This document shows positions 1 through 8,551 of a stretch of DNA of 64,000 nucleotides, piece by piece. Where the stretch lies: NCBI RefSeq assembly GCF_000981385.1, contig NZ_LATZ01000004.1:124001-188000 (forward strand), given 5' to 3'. Source of the DNA: Bacillus sp. SA1-12. Its GTDB lineage: Bacteria; Bacillota; Bacilli; Bacillales; Bacillaceae. Positions within the stretch are counted from its first letter, which is position 1; each line of letters begins with the position of its first letter. The notes below the pieces were generated by a model that ran no database searches, had not been told where the DNA came from, and worked only from the letters and a program-made list of their open reading frames with translations. Made by a program: the position numbers and the translations under genes.

Positions 1-1
1 A

Positions 2-1045
2 GATCGTTTCGGTGTTGCTGATGAAATCGAAAAATATGCAGTATTCCCTCAAAGACTAGTTCTCAAAGATGTTTATACAGCAAAGGAATTAGCTGCACTA
101 GATTTAGGTGATGAATTTAAAGCAAAGTTCGGTTTCCCATACATCGTATTGCACCGTTCAGATTTGCATCGCGTCTTGGTCGAAGCTGCCGAGAAAAATC
201 CGCTTATTAGCCTTGTTAATGATCAAATCATAGAAACTGTTGATCAAAATGAGTCGGGCGTCATTGTTACTAACCAAAGCGGAGAACAATTTTCAGGAAA
301 AGCTGCAATTGGTGCTGATGGTCTTTGGTCAAAAACTCGTAAGTATTTTGCTGACGATGAAGCAATCTGCTCTCATTATGTTGCATATCGCGGTACAGTT
401 CCTATTGAAGAAATTAGTACAGATGCAAATATGGATGACGTAATCATGTGGATTGGCCCTAACCTTCACGTTGTCCAATATCCTGTTCGCAAAGGGGAAT
501 TATATAACCAAGTAGTTGTATTTAAGAGTCAACAATACAAGCCTGATTCAGATGAATGGGGAACTCCAGAAGAAATGGATGCAGTGTTTAAAGGATGCCA
601 TCCTCTTGTTGAGAAAGCATTATCCTTTATCCAGCGCCAAATTCGCTGGCCGATGTATGATCGTGAGCCAATCGGAAACTGGACAAAAGGGAATTTTACG
701 CTTCTTGGTGATGCGGCACATCCAATGCTTCAATACCTGGCACAAGGCGGTTGTCAAGCATTAGAAGACGCTTCTTACTTGGCTGATATGCTTCAGCTTC
801 ACGGCGAAAACTTTGAGCAAGCATTTTTAGCTTATCAAAAAGAACGTATTCCTCGCACCGCAAAAGTTCAAAAAAGTGCTCGAACTTGGGGAGAAATTAT
901 TCATGCGGAAGATCCAGTCTCCATTTTACTGCGCGATACACTTCTAGAAAATATAGAAGCCAAAGACTTTGACATGATCGACTGGCTATACGGATATGAA
1001 AAACTGCCTGCTGCAAATAATAAGCAAGCTGGAATCTCCTTATAA
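2..1045 (+). CDS. FAD-dependent aromatic monooxygenase, 5' partial
   Basis: The frame is open to the left edge, so the N-terminal FAD-binding GxGxxG region lies outside the window. The visible part has the GADGLWSKTR motif typical of flavoprotein hydroxylases and a GDAAHPMLQYLAQGG stretch that binds the FAD ribityl chain. That second motif closely resembles 3-hydroxybenzoate 6-hydroxylase and salicylate hydroxylase-like enzymes, which insert one oxygen atom into an aromatic ring using NAD(P)H. The exact substrate cannot be read from sequence; a role in the gentisate pathway is inference. A strong terminator follows the stop codon by about 25 bases, so this is the last gene of its transcript. 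Confidence 0.85.
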   Translation, partial: DRFGVADEIEKYAVFPQRLVLKDVYTAKELAALDLGDEFKAKFGFPYIVLHRSDLHRVLVEAAEKNPLISLVNDQIIETVDQNESGVIVTNQSGEQFSGKAAIGADGLWSKTRKYFADDEAICSHYVAYRGTVPIEEISTDANMDDVIMWIGPNLHVVQYPVRKGELYNQVVVFKSQQYKPDSDEWGTPEEMDAVFKGCHPLVEKALSFIQRQIRWPMYDREPIGNWTKGNFTLLGDAAHPMLQYLAQGGCQALEDASYLADMLQLHGENFEQAFLAYQKERIPRTAKVQKSARTWGEIIHAEDPVSILLRDTLLENIEAKDFDMIDWLYGYEKLPAANNKQAGISL

Positions 1046-1071
1046 TTGAATGAAGGGAAAAATCAAAAGTA

Positions 1072-1111
1072 AATAAGTCCCAAGGGTTAAATTTATCCCT
1101 TGGGACTTATT
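1072..1111. terminator. Bidirectional intrinsic terminator
   Basis: A perfect 15-bp inverted repeat (arms 1072-1086 and 1097-1111) with a 10-base loop lies between two convergent genes, the monooxygenase and the DJ-1/PfpI gene, and can serve both. Confidence 0.85.
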
Positions 1112-1177
1112 CATTTCCATATTTCTCTTTGATAAGCATGGTATCAAAGTGTTGTTACTACAAAAACCTATTTGATT

Positions 1178-1702
1178 TTACTTATCTTCAAAAACTTGAA
1201 TAAAAGCCTTCATATAATCCGGCAAATCAGGCGGACGTCTGCTTGACACAAGATGTCCATCAACAACCACCGCTTCGTCCAGCCATGTCGCTCCTGCATT
1301 TTCCATATCATCGCGAATACCTGGTGTGCTTGTTACGGTCTTGCCATTCAATATTTTAGCAGAGATCAGCACCCAGCCTGCATGACAGATTTGGCCGATT
1401 GGTTTTTTCCGTTCTTCCATATGCTGAACGATGGCTAGCACCTCAGGAAATCTGCGCAGTTTATCTGGAGCCCAGCCTCCTGGAACCAATAAAGCGTCAT
1501 AATTATCAGGATCAACATCTTGAAAGGAGAAATCAGAAGTTGCCGGTACTCCATACTTTCCTTTATATGTATATCCAGCCTCTTCTCCGGCCAAATCAAC
1601 CGTTGCCCCTTCTTCACGCAAACGATGGATTGGATACCAAAGTTCCAAGTCCTCGAAATCTTCATGGACAAAGCTTAATACTTTTTTACCTGTTAATTTC
1701 AT
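1178..1702 (-). CDS. DJ-1/PfpI family protein (general stress protein 18-like)
   Basis: This 174-residue protein has the DJ-1/PfpI fold signature: an acidic residue near position 17 (EDFEDLE), the LLVPGGWAPD strand-turn, and the nucleophile elbow QICHAGW with Cys106-His107. Relatives such as YhbO/YfkM have been described as cysteine peptidases or as glyoxalase/deglycase-type stress proteins that repair carbonyl-damaged molecules; which applies here is not decidable. The open frame extends upstream to 1825, but the ATG at 1702 has an excellent site (AAGGAGGGAG, 6 bases away) and starts with the usual family N-terminus, so I chose it. It is monocistronic and converges on the monooxygenase terminator. 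Confidence 0.88.
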   Translation of the reverse strand: MKLTGKKVLSFVHEDFEDLELWYPIHRLREEGATVDLAGEEAGYTYKGKYGVPATSDFSFQDVDPDNYDALLVPGGWAPDKLRRFPEVLAIVQHMEERKKPIGQICHAGWVLISAKILNGKTVTSTPGIRDDMENAGATWLDEAVVVDGHLVSSRRPPDLPDYMKAFIQVFEDK

Positions 1703-1814
1703 TTGCTCTCCCTCCTTGTTTTCAACCTTTCCTATAAAACATCTTAAAAAGCCTGCTCTCAATCTTTCAATAAACGTAAAAATCAATTCTATCCCAAATC
1801 TAACAAAATAAAAA

Positions 1815-1841
1815 GATCGTAGCAAGGATTTTGCTGCGATC
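1815..1841 (-). terminator. Intrinsic terminator downstream of sda
   Basis: Arms 1815-1825 and 1831-1841 form an 11-bp stem (one G-U pair) with a 5-base loop. On the minus strand it is followed by a T-rich TTTTTATT tract. It lies about 250 bases past the sda stop codon and just before the DJ-1 gene. Confidence 0.65.
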
Positions 1842-2086
1842 CATTTATTTTTAACTTTATCAATATTCTAACTTGTGTTCCACAAAAACTACTGAGGCAG
1901 AACTTGAAAATAATCAGACATTTTCCGAGTAGAATGGTCATACGCCTAGCGTCAGACCGATCATATAACCAGCTCCTCGTTATGAGATTTCCTCGAACAA
2001 CACATAAGAAAATCATATCTATTTTCATACAAATTACATGAATCAAACAATTATGTTTGTAAAAATTAAATTGAAATAAGCAGGGC

Positions 2087-2218
2087 TTAAACTAGTAACT
2101 TATAAAAACGTCTCCTTATTTCTTCATCTAATAAAAAAATGAAATGTGGGTCAATCTTCAATTTTAACGCCTTAACATACGTATCAATTAAATATTCATC
2201 ACTTAAAGCTTTAAGCAT
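2087..2218 (-). CDS. sda: Sporulation histidine kinase inhibitor Sda
   Basis: A 43-residue open frame with an AAGGAGATAATA ribosome binding site begins MLKALSDEYLIDTYVKALK and continues with acidic and arginine-rich residues (LLDEEIRRRF). This matches the helical-hairpin pattern of Bacillus Sda, a checkpoint protein that binds sporulation kinases such as KinA/KinB and blocks the phosphorelay when DNA replication is disturbed. Length and the LSDEYLI core agree with the family. A TATAAT -10 element lies at 2271-2276 on the minus strand; I did not find a clear DnaA box. An orphan kinase of sporulation type in this window (27.2-28.3 kb) is a conceivable partner, but that is inference. Confidence 0.85.
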   Translation of the reverse strand: MLKALSDEYLIDTYVKALKLKIDPHFIFLLDEEIRRRFYKLLV

Positions 2219-2500
2219 TATTATCTCCTTTCACTTTCTATTACACACAAAAAAAGCTCTAAAAGGTTTTATTATAGGGCTCTTTCTAAGAGATTTAAGG
2301 TTGATCGGAGCTGAAGTTAATACACTGCAATCAATTAATTTGCACTATTGATAAATAGGAACATAGTTTACTAAAACAGCATATTTCAACTATTTAAAGT
2401 TCTTTAACATCCTCTATTAAAATCCTCATATAGAAATGGTAAGGGCCATCACTAAAATATGTATGAAGGATATGATTTATCCTTGGAATCCATTGAAATA
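2219..2500. other. Intergenic region upstream of sda
   Basis: About 280 bases separate the sda start from the terminator of the GH92 gene. Apart from the sda -10 element (TATAAT, complement of 2271-2276) I see no gene. A 70-codon plus-strand frame here lacks a ribosome binding site and overlaps sda. Confidence 0.6.
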
Positions 2501-2537
2501 GAGCCTGTTTATGAAATCGTCTCTTTCAAACAGGCTC
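2501..2537 (-). terminator. Terminator of the GH92 gene
   Basis: A perfect 10-bp inverted repeat (2501-2510 and 2528-2537, GAGCCTGTTT) lies 11 bases past the stop of the mannosidase gene. The T tract on the minus strand is weak, so termination may be partial. Confidence 0.6.
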
Positions 2538-2548
2538 CCAATTAGGTT

Positions 2549-5500
2549 TTATTTTGTTTTGCTTAAATGATAACAGTTTGTTACTTTTATCAATGCTTCA
2601 ATCAACGCATGAAGATCAGCTGATAATTTCTCTTTTGTCTTCTCCGAAAGAGACCTTTGCTCGCTTAAAAAGTCTCTTAATGTCTTGATAGCTTGCTTGT
2701 GATGACCTAGTTGATACTGTTCCAGCGACCTAGAAAATTGGATTGTTGATGCTTCGTCAATCTCCCCAGATTCCACATAACGCTGCATGATTGCTTCTAC
2801 GCGATGAAATCCTCTTTTGATATCACCATATCCAAGCATCTCAATTTGAGCGATAGAAGTGGTTGCTGCTCCTCCGTTCTCTTGAATTTCTAATCGATAG
2901 AAAGAATAGGCACCAGGGTTTTCGATTGAAAATGGCTTGGTGAATTTGCGCCATGGGAAACATTCATTTTCCCTTTTATCAAGCACTTTCCAAACATTAC
3001 CATCTTTGGAACCTAATAATTCCCAGCTTTTTGGATCCTGTTTCACAGCCTCACCAGAAGTAATTGTGTACATTAATACTTCCTCAGGTCCATTCTCAAA
3101 ACAATATTGTACCCATGGATGAGTGCCGTCAAGAGACAGTATTGTGTGAGATGTATTGTCAAACAGCTTTTCAGCTCCGCCTCTATTGGAATGCTGGGAT
3201 ATCCCTTTCTTATTATCTGTCAAGTCATACATGACAATTGGCAGCAAGGAAGTTCCGTTTGTTCTCGGATTAGTAATTGACCCTGGTAAGGCGTCTTCAA
3301 CACCTGTTCCCCACTCTGAAGGCTCGCTTCCCATTTCAAACTCCAAGATTGCTCCATTACTTAGCGTTTCATGATCAATCGTTAACTTATTATGGAGTTT
3401 GCCGTTTACTTTCAGGCTTTGGACAAATTTATTTTCATGACTGACTTTTGGTGCTTTTACTAAGATGGTGTTCCCATTTTCAAGACGAATCGTTAAACTT
3501 TTAAAATAAGGAGCACCTATAGCATATTCAGGTATACCCATTTGCAACGGATAAAATCCTGCGGCACTGAACAAATACCATGCAGACATTTCGCCATTGT
3601 CTTCATCTCCTGAATACCCTTGGCCAATTTCACTGCCGATATATAATCTTGATAACACTTCACGGATTTTTTCCTGTGCTTTTGCCGGCTGCCCTGCATA
3701 GTTATACATGTAAAGAATGTGATGGGCAGGCTGGTTGCTATGTCCGTACATCCCCATCCTTACATCCCTGGCTTCAAGCATTTCATGGATGAAACTGCCA
3801 TAATGCCCTGGATAGGAGGCTGTCTCAGGAATAGTAAAAAAGGCATCTAGTTTTTCCGCCAATCCAGCTCTGCCACCATAAAGATTTGCTAAACCTTGAC
3901 CATCTTGCGGTACGTGAAAGGCCATATTCCACGCATTTGTTTCTGTATAATCGCCGCCCCACGCTTCAGGATTAAAGGTTTCGGGAGAACTTCGCCATTC
4001 ACCTGTCGGCACTTTTCCCATAAAAAACTTTACATCGGAATTAAACAGTTCAACATAGTTTTGGGCGCGTTCTAAATAATAAACAGCATCTGTACAATAT
4101 TGTTGATAAGCTGGAATCGCTTCATCTGTCTGTTTTGCCAGCGCTCTTGCCAAATTCGCAATTGCAAAATCATTGATGTAGCCATCCATTGCCCAAGATA
4201 AGCCCTCTCCAGTCGAAGTACTCGTATAACGATTAAAGATAGACGTCGCTAACCCTTTTCGCCCCACACTTTCATTTTCACTTGCAACAGAAGCATTCTT
4301 TAAAGCAGATTCATAAAAGGCCTTCACATCAAAATTTGTTACTCCTTTTAAATAAGCATCTGCAAAAGCAACATCAGAGCTTGTGCCTACCATTAGATTG
4401 GCATAGCCAGGGGAAGACCATCTAGATATCCAGCCGCCATCTTTATATTGCTGGATAAAACCATTGATCATCTCACCGGCATTTGTTGGGGTTAACAAAG
4501 CGTAAGCTGGCCACGATGTCCGGTAGGTATCCCAGAAACCATTATTGACATAGCACTTACCATCGACAATGTTGGCACCTGTTTCTTTCGGTGTGTTTTC
4601 TTTTATCTGGTTTGAAAACGGACTTGCATACTGATACTTTGGTTTTTCTTCCGTGCCTGTATTTTCATACCCAATATTAGGATATAAGAAAAGCCGGTAC
4701 ATATTGGAATAAAGCGTGACAAGCTCTTCATTGCTTGCTCCTTCCACTTCAATCATTTTTAGTTTTTCTTCCCATGCTTTCTTTGCATCTTCCTTTAAAC
4801 TTTCAAAAGTGGAATTTGGTTTTATCTCCTGCTCAAGATTCTTTCTCGCTTGGTTGACACTAATCAATGAAGTAGCGATTTTCATTGTCACGGTTTTATC
4901 CTCACCTGAGGTGTCAAAACAAAAATAGCCAGCAACAGGATCCCTGTTCTCACCTGTTAGCTTCCCGCTATCTAATACCTTCTTATCAAAGACTGCATAA
5001 ATAAACATCCTCGTACTGCCGTCGGAAAGTCCGCTTTTTACATCTGTATAACCAGTTATTGACTGATCATCTGGATGTAAATTCAAGCCGCCATCATTAT
5101 TTACATTGTCAAATATCAGGCTCGATTTCTCACAGGTAAAGGTAAACTTAAACATAGCAGCACGGTCTGTCGGCGTTATTTCTGTTTTTATTTTATTTTC
5201 AAATGTAACTCGATAGTAATGAGGCTTTGCTATTTCATTTTCATGCTTAAATGCCAACGCACGCTCTTGTCGATTTGCACTTGGTTTTTCCAAGGCCTGA
5301 GGCATGACTTGAAATGTCTGACGGTCTCCCATCCATGGACTTGTTTCATGACTTAGAGAAAATGCCTGAATTTCGGGCAAATTATCTGAGTTATTTGCTT
5401 GTTGGTACGTGTAAAGCCAGCTTGTTGAACCAGCATCTGTCGCTGGTGTCCAAAAGTTAAACCCATGCGGTACAGCCACTGCCGGAAAATTGTTCCCTCT

Positions 5501-6367
5501 GGAAAATGTTCCATTCGAGTTTGTGCCCCGCAGAATATTCACATAGTCTACTGGACTTTTATAGGTTACTTCTATCGGGTCTCCCTCAATTTTAATATCA
5601 TCAATACTGCCTTCAAAAATCGCTGGACCACTAGGATTATCATAGGCTATTAAAATTCGTTCAACCGTTTTTCCTTCAGCTACTTTTCCAATGACAGAGG
5701 CTTTGTAATTCCACTGATTTGGATATAACGTTTTGGATTCACCCTGTGCTTGGGGATGCACATCAATTCCATGCTGATCCTTGGCCCCAAGTTCGCTAAG
5801 ATAGGTTCCATCTGAAAATGCAAGGTCGATAGATACATAGGTACTGGAATAATCCCTTTGCTTTTCATCCATAAATTGCGGATGAATATAATAGGAAAGC
5901 TGTGATTTTGACGTTATCGTAATTTTAACCTCAAATACTTTATTATAAGAGTAGGCCCTGCCTTCTGCTACATGCCTTCCAGAATACTGAAGAGCTTTGT
6001 TTCCTGTCCATCCTGCATTGACTTTTCCGGTATAACTATTTTTCGGGCCATTCCCTATTTGTGATTTCATATTAGAAGATTCAGTTTCCAAGCAATTTAT
6101 CTGTTTACGATCGCCGTCAACATTATTATTATTTATCGGCTTGTCATCACCTTTTCCTATATGAGTGATATTCGCTTGAATCGATTCATCTATAATAGCT
6201 CCCTTAACTCCTGAGGCTCTTTGATTTCCATCACAATCAGTTTCTACAGAGTTATTCCAAGCAGGTTGCACGTCCCCCTCTTCAAATGATGTAAAGAAGT
6301 CTGTTGTTTCAGATTTCTGCGCAAAGACTGGACGAAGCTCAGTTGGAGTAACATAATATTCACTCAT
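2549..6367 (-). CDS. GH92-family alpha-mannosidase with carbohydrate-binding and FIMAH-like domains
   Basis: This 1272-residue protein belongs to glycoside hydrolase family 92, calcium-dependent exo-alpha-mannosidases. A jelly-roll region (about 20-270, starting FFTSFEEGD) comes first, then the GH92 N-domain (NNFPAVAVPHGFNFWTP near 300) and catalytic half. The latter contains TETNAWNMAF, holding the likely acid Glu, and GDEDNGEMSAWYLFSAAGFYP, the family signature with acidic residues near the base. A discoidin/F5-8C-like module (about 1055-1180) and a short helical C-terminus resembling FIMAH follow. There is no signal peptide, so it probably acts in the cytoplasm on imported oligosaccharides, unlike many Bacteroides relatives. 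It is last in the ABC-transporter operon. Linkage specificity cannot be told from sequence. Confidence 0.9.
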   Translation of the reverse strand: MSEYYVTPTELRPVFAQKSETTDFFTSFEEGDVQPAWNNSVETDCDGNQRASGVKGAIIDESIQANITHIGKGDDKPINNNNVDGDRKQINCLETESSNMKSQIGNGPKNSYTGKVNAGWTGNKALQYSGRHVAEGRAYSYNKVFEVKITITSKSQLSYYIHPQFMDEKQRDYSSTYVSIDLAFSDGTYLSELGAKDQHGIDVHPQAQGESKTLYPNQWNYKASVIGKVAEGKTVERILIAYDNPSGPAIFEGSIDDIKIEGDPIEVTYKSPVDYVNILRGTNSNGTFSRGNNFPAVAVPHGFNFWTPATDAGSTSWLYTYQQANNSDNLPEIQAFSLSHETSPWMGDRQTFQVMPQALEKPSANRQERALAFKHENEIAKPHYYRVTFENKIKTEITPTDRAAMFKFTFTCEKSSLIFDNVNNDGGLNLHPDDQSITGYTDVKSGLSDGSTRMFIYAVFDKKVLDSGKLTGENRDPVAGYFCFDTSGEDKTVTMKIATSLISVNQARKNLEQEIKPNSTFESLKEDAKKAWEEKLKMIEVEGASNEELVTLYSNMYRLFLYPNIGYENTGTEEKPKYQYASPFSNQIKENTPKETGANIVDGKCYVNNGFWDTYRTSWPAYALLTPTNAGEMINGFIQQYKDGGWISRWSSPGYANLMVGTSSDVAFADAYLKGVTNFDVKAFYESALKNASVASENESVGRKGLATSIFNRYTSTSTGEGLSWAMDGYINDFAIANLARALAKQTDEAIPAYQQYCTDAVYYLERAQNYVELFNSDVKFFMGKVPTGEWRSSPETFNPEAWGGDYTETNAWNMAFHVPQDGQGLANLYGGRAGLAEKLDAFFTIPETASYPGHYGSFIHEMLEARDVRMGMYGHSNQPAHHILYMYNYAGQPAKAQEKIREVLSRLYIGSEIGQGYSGDEDNGEMSAWYLFSAAGFYPLQMGIPEYAIGAPYFKSLTIRLENGNTILVKAPKVSHENKFVQSLKVNGKLHNKLTIDHETLSNGAILEFEMGSEPSEWGTGVEDALPGSITNPRTNGTSLLPIVMYDLTDNKKGISQHSNRGGAEKLFDNTSHTILSLDGTHPWVQYCFENGPEEVLMYTITSGEAVKQDPKSWELLGSKDGNVWKVLDKRENECFPWRKFTKPFSIENPGAYSFYRLEIQENGGAATTSIAQIEMLGYGDIKRGFHRVEAIMQRYVESGEIDEASTIQFSRSLEQYQLGHHKQAIKTLRDFLSEQRSLSEKTKEKLSADLHALIEALIKVTNCYHLSKTK

Positions 6368-6403
6368 GTACGTAGTGTCTCCTCTAAGAAATTTTTGATT
6401 TCG

Positions 6404-8458
6404 TCATTTTGATATGGAATTGTTTTCGCTCAGTTGATTATGATACTCGCTTATTCCAACTGGTTTTAATAATTTAATAAATAGACCGCCAACAACCGAC
6501 CGGTTCTGAAAGTTTATCTGCTTGCCGGTAATCGTGTCATACCAATCTGTAAAAGGGACACGACTTGAAGATTCATTTAAAAAATGCCAGAGCGGAGTGA
6601 TCATTTGTTCAAAATCATTTTGCGAATTAGCTAACGATGCACACCATACAAGCCAATCAGACTTCGTATAGGTATTCCTGTTGTCGAGAGGGGTTCCGAA
6701 CTTGTTCTGTTTTGATAGATAATAAGGGATTTCTTTTTCGACGATCTCTTCTGGAAATAGATTTAGTCCGAATAACCGATCCCAAACCAGGTTGTATTTC
6801 ATACTCCACGTCTCTTTTGTACTATCAAACGTAAGTTTAAAGTGATCTTCAGATGCCGCCATTTCTACCCATTGAGATGCCATCTCTTTTGCCTTTTGAT
6901 AAAAAACTTCGCCATCCTTTTCATCCAGCATCTTGCACATAATCGAATAGGCACCAATCCCAAGTATGGCTTTAATTGATAGGTTAGCATTGTGTGCCAA
7001 ATGTCCGGCAAAATCATCCGTACATAATTGGTTTTCCGGATCAAGTCCATTTTCTATTAAGTAATTTGCCCATTCAGTCAAAAGCACCCAGTTTTCTTTT
7101 GCAAAGCTTGCATTTTGAGCATAAATGCAAACGGAAGCAGCCATAATTAACATATTTCCGCATTCTTCGATTGGCATTTGGTATTCTAATTTATTTTCAC
7201 CATACACTTGACCGTTTGCTTTTGGATAACATCCAACATCGTGCGGCGCAAAATGAAATGTCCACTCCTCGCTTGCTGCGTATCGAAAAATCGGCCTCAT
7301 CATCGCTTTTACAAACTCAGGATTATACCGTAAAAACAGCGGAATAGATGGGTAACTCACATCAACCGTTGCAATACAGCCATTACTGAAGTTTTCCTTC
7401 GATAAAAATAAAACCTCGCCATTTTCATCTACAACCAGCTTGTGAGCAGCAATTGCCTGCCTATAGGAAAGGGCCAGCAAATCCTTATATTTTTCTCTAC
7501 CTGCATGTTGGCTTTCATTGATCAGTTCTCGATTGAATTCTTCACATTTTCTTTGAATTTCTCCATATTGCGAGATGGCTAAGCTGATCATTTCCTCAAA
7601 CGTCATTCCATTTCTGCGCCAATATGCGTTTAAAGGCTGGTTAAAATATTCTATTGCATGAATATCATCATAAGCTAAAACCAGAAAGTGCGATACTTGA
7701 GTTTCATCAACTTCGCCAATATCTACTAGAGCAGCCATGACAGCCGGGTTAGACTGTACTGGTCTTGGCTGCTGCTCATCATCTTTCTCCAGCAATTGCC
7801 CGGTTTCCGCAAACTGCTTCCTTACGTCGTATGAATGAATAACCGTTTTCATTGAGCTTACTTGAGGTGAAGCCAAATAACAGTATCCCCAATCAATCCT
7901 TGTATCATCACCAACTCGTTTTAAAACCGGCTGTTCTTCCGTACCCATATACATGGCAACTATTTGTTCATTTATTGATTTTCTCCCCCATACAATGGGT
8001 TGATCAACTGTATTCACACACAGATCGCCGGATACATCAAAATAAATTTGGACATCATGGGTGTTTCCATCCACGGAACGTACATTAAAAGTTAAATATG
8101 AAGCAGGCCTTGACAATAAATCTAAGTCATTCAGAAGCAGCGGTGTCACAAATTTCATTTCCAGCTCGATACCGTCTCCTTCAAATAAGTATGTAGTCGT
8201 TAACGGATCAACTTTTAAGGACTTTTGCAGGAAAGCAGGCGGTTCTTCATAATCTGTATCAGATGTCATTTGAATTTTTCCCATGAATCGGCTGGTCTTA
8301 CCGTCTACCTTGATCATTCCAAGCATGCTGTTGCGTTTATTTGTCCAATGAACAGTGTGATGATCATAAAGATGATCTGCTGCCGACCAAACGCTGAAAT
8401 ACGGATCAACTGTAATTAATGGAACGGAGGGGGGTCTAAATTGTTGAATCATTTTCAT
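6404..8458 (-). CDS. Six-hairpin DUF4965/DUF5127 'glutaminase A-like' protein
   Basis: This 684-residue protein starts RPPSVPLITVDPYFSVWS, the DUF4964-like entry motif. It continues with a beta-rich DUF5127 part (to about 290) and an alpha/alpha six-hairpin DUF4965/DUF1793 region (YRQAIAAHKLV, VDVSYPSIPLFLRYNPE, APHDVGCYPKANGQ). Databases usually call the family glutaminase GtaA after a fungal member. The fold and the position between a sugar-binding lipoprotein and a GH92 mannosidase suggest a glycan-active enzyme instead; that is inference. No signal peptide is visible. The start has an AGAAGGAGATGG site 5 bases away. The GH92 start lies 36 bases downstream, so the two are co-transcribed. 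Confidence 0.8.
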   Translation of the reverse strand: MKMIQQFRPPSVPLITVDPYFSVWSAADHLYDHHTVHWTNKRNSMLGMIKVDGKTSRFMGKIQMTSDTDYEEPPAFLQKSLKVDPLTTTYLFEGDGIELEMKFVTPLLLNDLDLLSRPASYLTFNVRSVDGNTHDVQIYFDVSGDLCVNTVDQPIVWGRKSINEQIVAMYMGTEEQPVLKRVGDDTRIDWGYCYLASPQVSSMKTVIHSYDVRKQFAETGQLLEKDDEQQPRPVQSNPAVMAALVDIGEVDETQVSHFLVLAYDDIHAIEYFNQPLNAYWRRNGMTFEEMISLAISQYGEIQRKCEEFNRELINESQHAGREKYKDLLALSYRQAIAAHKLVVDENGEVLFLSKENFSNGCIATVDVSYPSIPLFLRYNPEFVKAMMRPIFRYAASEEWTFHFAPHDVGCYPKANGQVYGENKLEYQMPIEECGNMLIMAASVCIYAQNASFAKENWVLLTEWANYLIENGLDPENQLCTDDFAGHLAHNANLSIKAILGIGAYSIMCKMLDEKDGEVFYQKAKEMASQWVEMAASEDHFKLTFDSTKETWSMKYNLVWDRLFGLNLFPEEIVEKEIPYYLSKQNKFGTPLDNRNTYTKSDWLVWCASLANSQNDFEQMITPLWHFLNESSSRVPFTDWYDTITGKQINFQNRSVVGGLFIKLLKPVGISEYHNQLSENNSISK

Positions 8459-8502
8459 CCATCTCCTTCTGGCTAATTTAGTAATAGATAAGTAAGTGAA
8501 AG

Positions 8503-8521
8503 GGAGAGCGCACTGCTCTCC
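8503..8521 (-). terminator. Intra-operon hairpin after the solute-binding protein gene
   Basis: GGAGAGC (8503-8509) pairs with GCTCTCC (8515-8521); on the minus strand it is followed by CTTTCACTT. It may be a leaky terminator or a 3' stabiliser that lets the binding protein be made in excess over the downstream enzymes. Confidence 0.5.
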
Positions 8522-8551
8522 TTTTTCAATGCAATTCAGATCTACATGTGT

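Noticed and set aside
1789..2046. An 85-codon minus-strand frame between sda and the DJ-1 gene
   Set aside because: No ribosome binding site, it runs through a terminator, and the protein resembles nothing.
2139..2351. A 70-codon plus-strand frame upstream of the GH92 gene
   Set aside because: It overlaps sda on the opposite strand, which has a better site and recognisable sequence.
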